Part shown: positions 41,615 to 49,642 of the stretch, in pieces
Numbering within the stretch: position 1 is the first letter of the stretch
Layout of the letters: every line of letters begins with the position of its first letter
Source of the DNA: Pseudomonas knackmussii B13
GTDB taxonomy: Bacteria > Pseudomonadota > Gammaproteobacteria > Pseudomonadales > Pseudomonadaceae
DNA length: 64,000 nucleotides
Reading direction: 5' to 3'
Assembly (NCBI RefSeq): GCF_000689415.1
Contig: NZ_HG322950.1
Span: forward strand, 4,347,501-4,411,500
The notes under the pieces: model-generated
Database searches by the model: none
Told to the model about the DNA's origin: nothing
The model's input: only the letters and a program-made list of their open reading frames with translations
Made by a program: the position numbers and the translations under genes

Positions 41615-41650
41615 CAAGATCGTCCATCCCGCGAGCAAGATCGTCAATCC
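41615..41650. promoter_or_regulatory. Direct-repeat operator for the MmsR-like regulator
   Basis: CAAGATCGTCCATCC (41615-41629) and CAAGATCGTCAATCC (41636-41650) match at 14 of 15 bases and are offset by 21 bp, exactly two helical turns. That is the geometry expected for an AraC-type dimer. They lie 36 bp from the regulator start and 76 bp from the acyl-CoA dehydrogenase start. Confidence 0.72.
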
Positions 41651-41725
41651 ACAGCGCCCCCCGGCTCGCGCTATAACCGCAGCAGGCTGTCCCATTTCAC
41701 AAGAACAAACCGAGGAAGCGCCCCC

Positions 41726-42889
41726 ATGGATTTCGATCTCAGCGAAGAACAGCGCCTGCTGGTGGAAAGCGCCCGCGCCTTCGCCTCTCGCGAACTCGCC
41801 CCGCACGCGGCGGACTGGGACCGCGAGCACCACTTCCCGGTAGAGGTGATTCGCCGCGCCGCCGAGCAGGGCTACCTGGGCCTGTACATCGCCGAGGACG
41901 ACGGCGGCCTGGGCCTGTCGCGGCTCTCCGCCTCGCTGATCTTCGAGCAACTGGCTGCCGGCTGCGTCGCCACCACCGCCTACATGACCATCCACAACAT
42001 GGCTACCTGGATGCTCGCCTCCTTCGGTGACGCGGCGCTCAAGGAACAGTGGCTGCCCGGCCTGATCGGCGGCGAGCTGCTCGCTTCTTATTGCCTCACC
42101 GAACCGGACGCCGGCTCCGACGCCGCGCACCTACGCACCCGCGCTCGCCGCGACGGCGAGGAGTACGTGCTGGACGGCGCCAAGACCTTCATCTCCGGCG
42201 CCGGCTCCACCGACGTGCTGATCGTCATGGCGCGCACCGGCGAGGACGGCGCCAAGGGCATTTCCTGCTTCCTGGTGCCGGCCAATGCCGAAGGCGTCCG
42301 CTACGGCCGCAACGAAGACAAGATGGGCTGGAAGGCCCAGCCGACCCGTACCATCACCTTCGAGGGCGTGCGTATCCCGGCGGGCAACCGCATCGGCCCG
42401 GAAGGCCATGGCTTCGTCTACGCCATGAAGGGCCTGGACGGCGGCCGCCTGAACATTGCCAGCTGCTCCCTCGGCGCGGCACAAGCGGCGCTGGAGCAAT
42501 CGCTGCGCTACGTCGAGGAGCGCAAGCAGTTCGGCAAGGCCCTGGCCGAGTTCCAGGCCCTGCAGTTCAAGCTCGCCGACATGCTCACCGATCTCACCGC
42601 CAGCCGGCAGATGGTGCGCCTGGCCGCGCACAAGCTGGACCACAAGGACGGCGAGGCCACGCTCTTCTGCGCCATGGCCAAGCGTTTCGCCACCGACCGC
42701 TGCTTCGCCCTGTGCAACGAGGCGCTGCAACTGCACGGCGGCTACGGCTACCTCAACGACTACCCGCTGGAGCGCTGGGTGCGCGACAGCCGCGTGCACC
42801 AGATCCTCGAAGGCACCAACGAGATCATGCGGGTGATAGTCGCCCGCCGCCTGCTCGACCAGGGCGGGATGCTGGATCGCCTGCTGTAA
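41726..42889 (+). CDS. Acyl-CoA dehydrogenase (isobutyryl-CoA dehydrogenase-like)
   Basis: This 387-residue flavoenzyme oxidises acyl-CoA. It has the family signatures YCLTEPDAGSDAAHLRTRA and the C-terminal QLHGGYGYLNDYPLERWVRDSRVHQILEGTNEIMRVIVARRLL, whose EGTNEI contains the catalytic base. In this gene context (crotonase-fold enzymes and 3-hydroxyisobutyrate dehydrogenase downstream) the likely substrate is isobutyryl-CoA from valine, giving methacrylyl-CoA (inference). The start codon has GAGGAAG upstream. It is the first gene after the operator and 132 bp before the next gene. Confidence 0.9.
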   Translation: MDFDLSEEQRLLVESARAFASRELAPHAADWDREHHFPVEVIRRAAEQGYLGLYIAEDDGGLGLSRLSASLIFEQLAAGCVATTAYMTIHNMATWMLASFGDAALKEQWLPGLIGGELLASYCLTEPDAGSDAAHLRTRARRDGEEYVLDGAKTFISGAGSTDVLIVMARTGEDGAKGISCFLVPANAEGVRYGRNEDKMGWKAQPTRTITFEGVRIPAGNRIGPEGHGFVYAMKGLDGGRLNIASCSLGAAQAALEQSLRYVEERKQFGKALAEFQALQFKLADMLTDLTASRQMVRLAAHKLDHKDGEATLFCAMAKRFATDRCFALCNEALQLHGGYGYLNDYPLERWVRDSRVHQILEGTNEIMRVIVARRLLDQGGMLDRLL

Positions 42890-43021
42890 CGCTTCCACAG
42901 GAAAAAACGCCCACCGCACGGGCGCCAACTGAACAGATCGGACATGGACGCGCGCAACCGCGCCCGCCTAGAGTCCAACGACATACGCCCGCCGAGCGCG
43001 GCCATCGATAAGGAGAACGCC

Positions 43022-43840
43022 ATGAGCACCGCCGTCGAACCCTACAAGCCCGGCCTCTTCGACCTGACCCACAAGCTCACCGTGGAGAAGCACGGCCACA
43101 CCGCGCTGATCACCATCAACCATCCGCCGGCCAACACCTGGGACCGCGACTCGCTGATCGGCCTGCGCCAGCTGGTCGAACACCTGAATCGCGACGACGA
43201 CATCTACGCCCTGGTGATCACCGGCCAGGGGCCGAAGTTCTTCTCCGCCGGCGCCGATCTGAACATGTTCGCCGATGGCGACAAGGCCCGCGCCCGCGAG
43301 ATGGCGCGCCGCTTCGGCGAAGCCTTCGAGGCCCTGCGCGATTTCCGTGGCGTGTCCATCGCCGCGATTAACGGCTACGCCATGGGCGGCGGCCTGGAAT
43401 GCGCCCTGGCCTGCGACATCCGCATCGCCGAGCGCCACGCGCAGATGGCCCTGCCGGAAGCCGCGGTGGGCCTGCTGCCCTGCGCCGGCGGCACCCAGGC
43501 GCTGGCCTGGCTGGTCGGCGAAGGCTGGGCCAAGCGCATGATCCTCTGCGGCGAGCGCATAGACGCCGATACCGCGCAACGCATCGGCTTGGTCGAGCAG
43601 GTGGTGGACAGCGGCGAGGCCCGCGGTACCGCCCTGCTGCTGGCGTCCAAGGTGGCGCGGCAGAGCCCGGTGGCCGTGCGCACCATCAAGCCGCTGATCC
43701 AGGGCGCCCGCGAGCGTGGGCCGAACACCTGGCTGAGCGAGGAGCGCGAGCGCTTCGTCGACCTGTTCGACGCCGACGACACCCGCGAGGGCGTCAACGC
43801 CTTCCTCGAGAAGCGCGAGCCGAACTGGCGCAACAAATAA
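43022..43840 (+). CDS. Enoyl-CoA hydratase (crotonase fold)
   Basis: This 272-residue crotonase-superfamily enzyme most likely hydrates methacrylyl-CoA to 3-hydroxyisobutyryl-CoA in valine degradation (inference from context). The oxyanion-hole segments are FFSAGADLNMFADGD and AAINGYAMGGGLECALACDIRIAERHAQMALPEAAVGLLPCAGGTQ, with a glutamate in LPEAAVG. AAGGAG lies 6 bases before the ATG; an upstream start in the same frame lacks a site. It is followed 10 bp later by the next crotonase gene. Confidence 0.9.
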   Translation: MSTAVEPYKPGLFDLTHKLTVEKHGHTALITINHPPANTWDRDSLIGLRQLVEHLNRDDDIYALVITGQGPKFFSAGADLNMFADGDKARAREMARRFGEAFEALRDFRGVSIAAINGYAMGGGLECALACDIRIAERHAQMALPEAAVGLLPCAGGTQALAWLVGEGWAKRMILCGERIDADTAQRIGLVEQVVDSGEARGTALLLASKVARQSPVAVRTIKPLIQGARERGPNTWLSEERERFVDLFDADDTREGVNAFLEKREPNWRNK

Positions 43841-43850
43841 GGAAAGGGCC

Positions 43851-44954
43851 ATGAACGTACTCTTCGAGGAACGCTCCGGACTGCACGGCTACCGCATCGG
43901 CATCGCCACCCTCGACGCGGAAAAGAGCCTCAACGCCCTCAGCCTGCCGATGATCGAGGCCCTGGCCCAGCGCCTGAAGCTGTGGCGCGAGGACCCGCAC
44001 ATCGCCTGCGTGCTGCTTCGCGGCGCGGGCGCCAAGGCGTTCTGTGCCGGCGGCGACGTGCGCAAGCTGGTCGATGCCTGCCGCGAACACCCCGGCGAGG
44101 TGCCTGAACTCGCGCGGCGCTTCTTCGCCGACGAATACCGCCTCGACCACCTCATCCACACCTTCGGCAAGCCGCTGATCTGCTGGGCCCACGGCTACGT
44201 GATGGGCGGCGGCATGGGCCTGATGCAGGGCGCCGGCATGCGCATCGTCACCCCGTCCAGCCGCCTGGCCATGCCGGAAATCAGCATCGGCCTGTACCCG
44301 GACGTCGGCGCCAGCTGGTTCCTCGCCCGCCTGCCGGGTCGCCTGGGCCTGTTCCTCGGCCTGGGCGCGACCCAGCTGAACGCCCGCGACGCCCTGGACC
44401 TCGACCTCGCCGACCGCTTCCTCCTCGACAACCAGCAGGACGCCCTGCTCGCCGGACTGGTGCAACTGAACTGGCGCGAGCAGCCGGAAGTGCAACTGCA
44501 CAGCCTGCTGCGCGCCCTGGAGCACGAAGCCCGGGGCGAACTGCCCGAGGCCCAGCTGCTGCCGCGCCGCGAACGGCTCGACGCGCTGCTCGACGTGGCC
44601 GACGCCGCCGACGCCTGGCAGGCCCTGGCCGCCAAGCAGAACGACGCCGACCTGCTGCTGGCGAAGGCCGCCCGGACCATGGCCAGCGGCTGTCCGCTGA
44701 CTGCCCGGCTGGTCTGGGAACAGATCCGTCGCGCCCGCCATTCGTCGCTCGCCGAGGTGTTCCGCATGGAATACGCGATGAGCCTGAACTGCTGCCGCCA
44801 TCCGGAGTTCGCCGAAGGCGTGCGCGCGCGCCTGATCGACAAGGACAACGCGCCGCACTGGCACTGGCCGGATATCGCTGCCATACCTGAGGCAGTGGTG
44901 GACGCGCATTTCGAGGCGACCTGGGAGGGCGCGCACCCGCTGGCGGATCTCTGA
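43851..44954 (+). CDS. 3-hydroxyisobutyryl-CoA hydrolase-like protein
   Basis: This 367-residue protein is longer than the preceding hydratase, matching the HIBCH hydrolase branch of the crotonase family. It has the core GAGAKAFCAGGDVRKLVDACREHPGEVPELARRFFADEYRLDHLIHTFGKPLICWAHGYVMGGGMGL and the downstream MPEISIGLYPDVGASWFLARLPGRLGLFLGLGA. The EISIGLYPDVG segment holds the residues expected for thioester hydrolysis. It frees 3-hydroxyisobutyrate for MmsB. It lies 10 bp after the hydratase gene with AAGGAAAG upstream. Confidence 0.88.
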   Translation: MNVLFEERSGLHGYRIGIATLDAEKSLNALSLPMIEALAQRLKLWREDPHIACVLLRGAGAKAFCAGGDVRKLVDACREHPGEVPELARRFFADEYRLDHLIHTFGKPLICWAHGYVMGGGMGLMQGAGMRIVTPSSRLAMPEISIGLYPDVGASWFLARLPGRLGLFLGLGATQLNARDALDLDLADRFLLDNQQDALLAGLVQLNWREQPEVQLHSLLRALEHEARGELPEAQLLPRRERLDALLDVADAADAWQALAAKQNDADLLLAKAARTMASGCPLTARLVWEQIRRARHSSLAEVFRMEYAMSLNCCRHPEFAEGVRARLIDKDNAPHWHWPDIAAIPEAVVDAHFEATWEGAHPLADL

Positions 44955-44982
44955 TCCCCCCGCCCTTCCCGATCGGCTATCT

Positions 44983-45063
44983 GCTGGGTCCCCGCCCTCG
45001 CGGGGAAGACGGGTATGGGCACCACGCCCGTCCCCGTCACTCCCGCGAACGCGGGAGCCCAGT
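44983..45063. repeat. Inverted pair of GC-rich palindromic repeats
   Basis: The left element (CTGGGTCCCCGC, CCTC, GCGGGGA, then GACGGG) and the right element (GTCACTCCCGCGAACGCGGGAGCCCAG) are reverse-complement relatives of one another. Each holds a CCCGC/GCGGG hairpin flanked by CTGGG. They lie between the hydrolase gene and mmsB in the same transcription direction, so they may weaken read-through. Confidence 0.65.
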
Positions 45064-45108
45064 AGGCGGCATCGACGCGTTCGCCCTGGCAACCAGAGGA
45101 GAACGCGG

Positions 45109-45993
45109 ATGAAACAGATAGCCTTCATCGGCCTCGGCCACATGGGCGCGCCCATGGCCGCCAACCTGCTCAAGGCCGGTTACCTGCTGCGGGTCTTCGA
45201 CCTGGTGCAGAGCGCCATGGACGGCCTGGTGCCACTTGGCGCCAACGCCACGCGCAGCGCCCACGACGCGGTGGACGGCGCCGACGTGGTGATCACCATG
45301 CTGCCGGCCAGCCACCATGTCGAAGGGCTCTACCTCGGCGAAGAAGGCCTGCTCCGGCACATCACCCCCGGCACCCTGGTCCTCGAATGCTCGACCATCG
45401 CCCCGGCCTCGGCGCGCAAGGTGCACAAGGCCGCTGCCGAACTGCGCATCCCGATGCTCGACGCGCCGGTGTCCGGCGGCGTCGGTGGTGCCATCGCCGG
45501 CACCCTGACCTTCATGGTCGGCGGCGATGCCGACGTGCTCGAACAAGCGAAACCGGTGTTCTCCGCCATGGGCCGCAACATCTTCCATGCCGGTTCCGAC
45601 GGCGCCGGCCAGGTCGCCAAGGTGTGCAACAACCAACTGCTCGCCGTGCTGATGATCGGCACCGCCGAATCTCTCGCGCTGGGTGTCGCCAACGGTCTCG
45701 ATCCGCGCGTGCTGTCCGAGATCATGCGCCGCAGCTCCGGCGGCAACTGGGCCCTGGAGGTCTACAACCCCTGGCCGGGAGTGATGGAGAATGCCCCGGC
45801 CACGCGCGGCTACGAAGGCGGTTTCCTCACCGCGCTTATGGTCAAGGACCTGGGCCTGGCCCAGGAAGCCGCGCTGGTCAGCGGCAACAGCACGCCCATG
45901 GGCAGCCTGGCCACCAGCCTGTATCGCCTGCTGCTGCGCCAGGGCTTCGGCGACAAGGACTTCTCGGTGGTGCAGAAGCTCTTCGATCACTGA
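45109..45993 (+). CDS. mmsB: 3-hydroxyisobutyrate dehydrogenase
   Basis: This 294-residue NAD+-dependent dehydrogenase converts 3-hydroxyisobutyrate to methylmalonate semialdehyde in valine catabolism. It has the N-terminal Rossmann motif FIGLGHMGAPMAANLLKAGY, the substrate motif APVSGGVGGAIAGTL, and the catalytic lysine in GQVAKVCNNQLLA. GAGGAG lies about 8 bases before the ATG. mmsA, which would finish the pathway, is not present in this window. Confidence 0.94.
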   Translation: MKQIAFIGLGHMGAPMAANLLKAGYLLRVFDLVQSAMDGLVPLGANATRSAHDAVDGADVVITMLPASHHVEGLYLGEEGLLRHITPGTLVLECSTIAPASARKVHKAAAELRIPMLDAPVSGGVGGAIAGTLTFMVGGDADVLEQAKPVFSAMGRNIFHAGSDGAGQVAKVCNNQLLAVLMIGTAESLALGVANGLDPRVLSEIMRRSSGGNWALEVYNPWPGVMENAPATRGYEGGFLTALMVKDLGLAQEAALVSGNSTPMGSLATSLYRLLLRQGFGDKDFSVVQKLFDH

Positions 45994-46019
45994 ACACAGA
46001 CACATCGGAGAGCATGGAG

Positions 46020-46649
46020 ATGCCCGGCTTCCTGCACCGTTTCCGCTTTCGCCTGCTGTTCTTCAGCAGCGTCTTCATGTTGCTGGTGCTCGGCTTCCCG
46101 CAACCGCCGCTGGCGCTGGACCAGATCGCGCTGCTGACGCTGGTGCTAAGCGGTATCAACAGCCTGCCGCAACGTCGCGGCTGGATTATCCTGGCGGCGC
46201 TGTTCGGTAGCGCGTGCGTCGTTTTCTCGCTGCTCGCCGAGCTCAATGGGCATTCACCGTACTTCGACCGCACGCCGCCGTTGCTGGCCTTCTATGCCGT
46301 CCTGCTCGTCACGCTGTTCCGCCGTGTAGCCCGCGAACGCCCGGTGACCGGCGAACTGCTCTACGGATTGAGCGCACTCTACCTGCAGCTGGCCCTGGCC
46401 TATGCCCTGCTCTACGCCTTGATCCAGCGCTACCTGCCCGGCGGATTCGGCCCACCGGGCAGCGAACTGCACCTGGACAGCTTCGTTTATTTCAGCCTGA
46501 TCACCCTCACCACCGTCGGCTACGGCGACATCCAGCCGCTGCTGCCGATCACCCGCCTACTGGCGACCAGCGAAGCCGTCCTGGGTGTGCTGTTCATCTC
46601 CGTGGCGGTGGCTCGGGGCCTGTCGCTGATCAATGAGCCAACCGATTGA
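46020..46649 (+). CDS. Two-helix potassium channel family protein
   Basis: This 209-residue inner-membrane protein has five or six hydrophobic segments. The K+ selectivity filter is clear: SLITLTTVGYGDIQPLLPITR near residues 160-180. Before it lies the pore helix region (DSFVYFSLITL), and after it the inner helix (SEAVLGVLFISVAVARGLSL). No RCK domain is attached. The ATG at 46020 has GGAG 9 bases upstream; the ATG at 46014 is too close to it. It starts 26 bp after mmsB but has no evident link to valine degradation. Confidence 0.87.
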   Translation: MPGFLHRFRFRLLFFSSVFMLLVLGFPQPPLALDQIALLTLVLSGINSLPQRRGWIILAALFGSACVVFSLLAELNGHSPYFDRTPPLLAFYAVLLVTLFRRVARERPVTGELLYGLSALYLQLALAYALLYALIQRYLPGGFGPPGSELHLDSFVYFSLITLTTVGYGDIQPLLPITRLLATSEAVLGVLFISVAVARGLSLINEPTD

Positions 46650-46765
46650 TTGTGAAGCCCAGCTAATGAGTGCATGGCTGTTCCAGTGGTTTTTCCACGC
46701 CCCGCACCAGCCGATCATGGGCGCCTTTCCCGCCGCAATCGCGGCCCAGACAAAGGAGATGCCCC

Positions 46766-47407
46766 ATGAAAATCGCCCTGATCGGCGCCACCGGCCACGT
46801 CGGCCATTATTTCCTGGAAGAAGCCCTGCGCCGTGGTCATGCGGTGACCGCACTGGTGCGCGACCCGGCGAAGCTGGCCGGCCGCGATGGCGTCAGCGCA
46901 GTCCAGGCGGATGTCTACGACGCCGCACAGGTGGCCAAGGCGGTGGCCGGACATGACGTGGTGATCAGCGCCTTCAACGCCGGCTGGGGCAACCCGGACA
47001 TCCGCAACGCCCACGCCAATGGCAGCCGCGCCATCCTCGAAGGCACCAAGGCGGCCGGGGTGAAGCGACTGCTGGTGCTCGGCGGCGCCGGCAGCCTGGA
47101 GATCGCGCCCGGTCAACGCCTGGTGGACAGCCCGGAATTCCCCGAGCAGTGGAAACAGGGCGCCCTCGGCGCCGCCGATGCCCTCGACCAACTGTGCGGC
47201 GAGAAAGACCTGGACTGGGCCTTCCTCAGCCCGGCCATGCTCCTCGAAGGCGAAACCCGCACCGGCAGCTTCCGCATCGGCGGCGACCAGGTGCTGTTCG
47301 ATGCCAAGGGCGAAAGCCGCATCTCGCTGCCCGACCTCGCCGTCGCCATGCTCGACGAGGCGGAGAAACCGGCGCATCACCAGCAGCGGTTCACCGTGGC
47401 TTATTGA
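46766..47407 (+). CDS. NAD(P)-binding NmrA/YwnB-like reductase
   Basis: This 213-residue protein has an atypical-SDR Rossmann fold with IALIGATGHVGHYFLEEALRRGHAVTALVRDPAKL, and later LLVLGGAGSLEIAPGQRLVDSPEFPEQWKQGALG and LDWAFLSPAMLLEGETRTGSFRIGGDQVLF. It lacks the classical YxxxK pair, as in NmrA-like and YwnB proteins, which bind NAD(P)H and may be redox sensors. AAAGGAG precedes the ATG by 6 bases. Confidence 0.88.
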   Translation: MKIALIGATGHVGHYFLEEALRRGHAVTALVRDPAKLAGRDGVSAVQADVYDAAQVAKAVAGHDVVISAFNAGWGNPDIRNAHANGSRAILEGTKAAGVKRLLVLGGAGSLEIAPGQRLVDSPEFPEQWKQGALGAADALDQLCGEKDLDWAFLSPAMLLEGETRTGSFRIGGDQVLFDAKGESRISLPDLAVAMLDEAEKPAHHQQRFTVAY

Positions 47408-47415
47408 AACGACAA

Positions 47416-47445
47416 GGCGCATAACCCCCTCGGGGGTTATGCGCC
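47416..47445. terminator. Long perfect hairpin after the NmrA-like gene
   Basis: A perfect 14-bp stem, GGCGCATAACCCCC (47416-47429) with its complement (47432-47445) and a 2-base loop, lies 8 bp after the stop. There is no T tract, so it is at best a structural transcript end. Confidence 0.6.
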
Positions 47446-47470
47446 CTGCGTCCTGCGGCAGCCTGCTCTT

Positions 47471-47536
47471 GTAGGAGCGAGCTTGCTCGCGAACAAGCCC
47501 TGTGCCGCAGCCGTTCGCGAGCAAGCTCGCTCCTAC
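47471..47536. repeat. Perfect inverted REP pair
   Basis: Two 24-bp arms (47471-47494 and 47513-47536) starting GTAGGAGCGAGC are exact reverse complements with an 18-bp loop. This is a Pseudomonas-type REP doublet between convergent genes (NmrA-like and sdsA1). Confidence 0.85.
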
Positions 47537-47553
47537 GAAAAGCGCCGTTTCCG

Positions 47554-49539
47554 TTACCCCTCCCGCTTCGCCGGCGTGGCGATGTCGAACCAGAAGTCGA
47601 AGTCGTCCAGCATGCCGAACAGCTTGGGCAGCAGCAGCGGGTTGCCCGAGCTCTTCAGTTTGCCCTCGGCGATCAGCACCACCGGGTTGACCTGCTTGAG
47701 CAGCAAGCGGTTGAGGTCGACGCGGTCGATGGTCACCGTCTGCCCGGCCTTGTCGCTCTGCACGCCCTGGATGTTGTTCAGGTGCGAGTTCTTCAGCTCC
47801 AGCAGGTATTGCTGCTTGAGATCCGGCAGCACCAGGTTGATGGCGAAATCCTCGCCCTCGGCCTTGCCGGCGTTCAGGCGCACGCCCAGGTAGTCGAACA
47901 GCAGGCCGGTATCCATCGCCGCCAGGGCGTCGGAACTGGAGGTCTTAAGCGATGGCAGGTTGCGCGGCACGCCGTGGCGCAGTTCGTCGGCGGCGGCCAG
48001 GTAGCTGTTGCGCCAGCCGGCGTTCTCCGACTGGTAGCCGAGCTGCTCCAGGGCGTCGGCCTGCAGGCGGCGGGCGGCCTGGTTGTCCGGCTCGGCGAAG
48101 ACCAGCTTGTTGACCACCTCCACCACCCAGCGGTACTCGCCCTGGTCGAAGGATTTCTGCGCCATCTGCAGCAGGTGCTCCGCGCCGCCCATGAACTCCA
48201 CGTATTTCTTCGCCGAATCCTCCGGCGCCAGCGGGTTGAGCGTCGCCGGGTTGCCGTCGTAGTAGCCCAGGTACTTGTTCACCACCGCGCGCACGTTGTG
48301 GCTGACCGAGCCGTGGTAGCCGCGGTTGAACCATTCGTTGGCCAGTTCCGGCGGCAACTGGAAGCGCTCGTGGATCTGGTTGATGGTCACGCCCTGGTTG
48401 GCCAGGTGCAGGCTCTGGTCGTTGAGGTAGCCGTACAGGTCGCGCTCCTTCTCCAGGGTACGAACGATGTCGTCGTGCCCCCAGCGCGGCCAGTTGTGCA
48501 CGGCCAGCATCACTTCGGCCTGGTCGCCATAGCGGTGCAGCGCGGCGTTGATGTACTTGCTCCAGCCCAGCGCATCGCGGGTCTCGGCACCGCGCAGGGT
48601 GTAGAGGTTGTGCAGGGTCGCGGTGACGTTCTCGGCCATCATCAGGGCCTTCTGCTGCGGCATCCAGATGTTCATCTCCGCCGGCGATTCGGTACCCGGG
48701 GTGTTCTGGAAGGCGAAGGTCACGCCGTCGATGTCCAACTGCTCGTCGTCGCGTTCGATCACCCTGGTCGGCGCGATCAGGGACATGGGGCCGTGGGCGA
48801 CGTTCTTGCCGATGGCCATGTCCACCAGGCCCGTCGGCCCGTGTGGCAATTCCGTGCCGTACTGGTAGGTGGCGCGGCGCAGCATGGCGTTGCCGGCCAG
48901 CACGTTTTCCTTGATCGCCGCCTCCATGAAGCCCTTGGGCGCGATGATCTGCACCTCGCCCTTGTCCACCTGTTCCTGGCTGACCAGCCCCTTCACCCCG
49001 CCGAAATGGTCGACGTGGGCGTGGCTGTAGATGATCGCCTTGATCGGCTTCTGCCCTAGCTCCTGGCTGACGAGCGCATAGGCGGCCTTCGAGGTGGCCG
49101 GGGTGGTCAGGGTGTCGATGACGATCCAGCCGGTCTTGCCTTCGATGAAGGTGGTGTTGGCGAGGTCGAAGCCACGTACCTGGTAGACACCGTCGGTGAC
49201 CTTGTACAGGCCGTACTTGAGGTTGAGCAGGGCCTGGCGCTGCAGGCTCGGGTTGATGCTGTCGAAGTCCTTGCCGGCATTGAGGAAGTCGAAGCCGCCG
49301 AGGGTCCAGGCCACGCTGCCGTCTTCGTTCTTGATCTCCAGCGCCGGCGGGCGCTTGATCAGGCCCTTCTCGACCCGCTCGAAGTCGGCGCGGTCGCTGA
49401 ACGGGAGCGACTCGCGGACCTTCTGCTGCGCGGCGATGGTGAAGGTGCTCGGCGCCTTGGGCGCATCGGCGGGATCGTCGGCGGCGAGCAGCAGGGGAGA
49501 CAGGCCGGCCAGGAGGACGGCGGCGGACAGACGCATCAT
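47554..49539 (-). CDS. sdsA1: Alkyl sulfatase SdsA1-like (MBL fold, class III)
   Basis: This 661-residue secreted enzyme hydrolyses primary alkyl sulfates such as dodecyl sulfate. It has a signal peptide (MMRLSAAVLLAGLSPLLLAA). The binuclear zinc motif SHAHVDHFGG has His173, His175, Asp177 and His178. The later NMAENVTATLHNLYTLRGAETRD-type region and the HRYGDQAEVMLAVHNWPRWG segment carry further ligands. A dimerisation domain (residues 400-530) and a C-terminal sterol-carrier-like domain (about 540-661) follow, as in SdsA1. The LysR gene sits divergently 103 bp away, like sdsB1. The start Met at 49539 or 49536 is equally possible. Confidence 0.94.
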   Translation of the reverse strand: MMRLSAAVLLAGLSPLLLAADDPADAPKAPSTFTIAAQQKVRESLPFSDRADFERVEKGLIKRPPALEIKNEDGSVAWTLGGFDFLNAGKDFDSINPSLQRQALLNLKYGLYKVTDGVYQVRGFDLANTTFIEGKTGWIVIDTLTTPATSKAAYALVSQELGQKPIKAIIYSHAHVDHFGGVKGLVSQEQVDKGEVQIIAPKGFMEAAIKENVLAGNAMLRRATYQYGTELPHGPTGLVDMAIGKNVAHGPMSLIAPTRVIERDDEQLDIDGVTFAFQNTPGTESPAEMNIWMPQQKALMMAENVTATLHNLYTLRGAETRDALGWSKYINAALHRYGDQAEVMLAVHNWPRWGHDDIVRTLEKERDLYGYLNDQSLHLANQGVTINQIHERFQLPPELANEWFNRGYHGSVSHNVRAVVNKYLGYYDGNPATLNPLAPEDSAKKYVEFMGGAEHLLQMAQKSFDQGEYRWVVEVVNKLVFAEPDNQAARRLQADALEQLGYQSENAGWRNSYLAAADELRHGVPRNLPSLKTSSSDALAAMDTGLLFDYLGVRLNAGKAEGEDFAINLVLPDLKQQYLLELKNSHLNNIQGVQSDKAGQTVTIDRVDLNRLLLKQVNPVVLIAEGKLKSSGNPLLLPKLFGMLDDFDFWFDIATPAKREG

Positions 49540-49642
49540 GCGAAGGAACTCCGGTTTTTGTTATGGGAATGCCTGGCACTATGCCGCCGCGAGGATCAAT
49601 AATTCCAATGCATTCCTTTATCTACTTCAATGCAGTATGCGC

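Noticed and set aside
47945..49579. 544-codon minus-strand frame overlapping sdsA1
   Set aside because: It is a different frame of the same strand with Arg/Pro/Gly-rich sequence, while the sdsA1 frame carries the zinc motif and full-length similarity.
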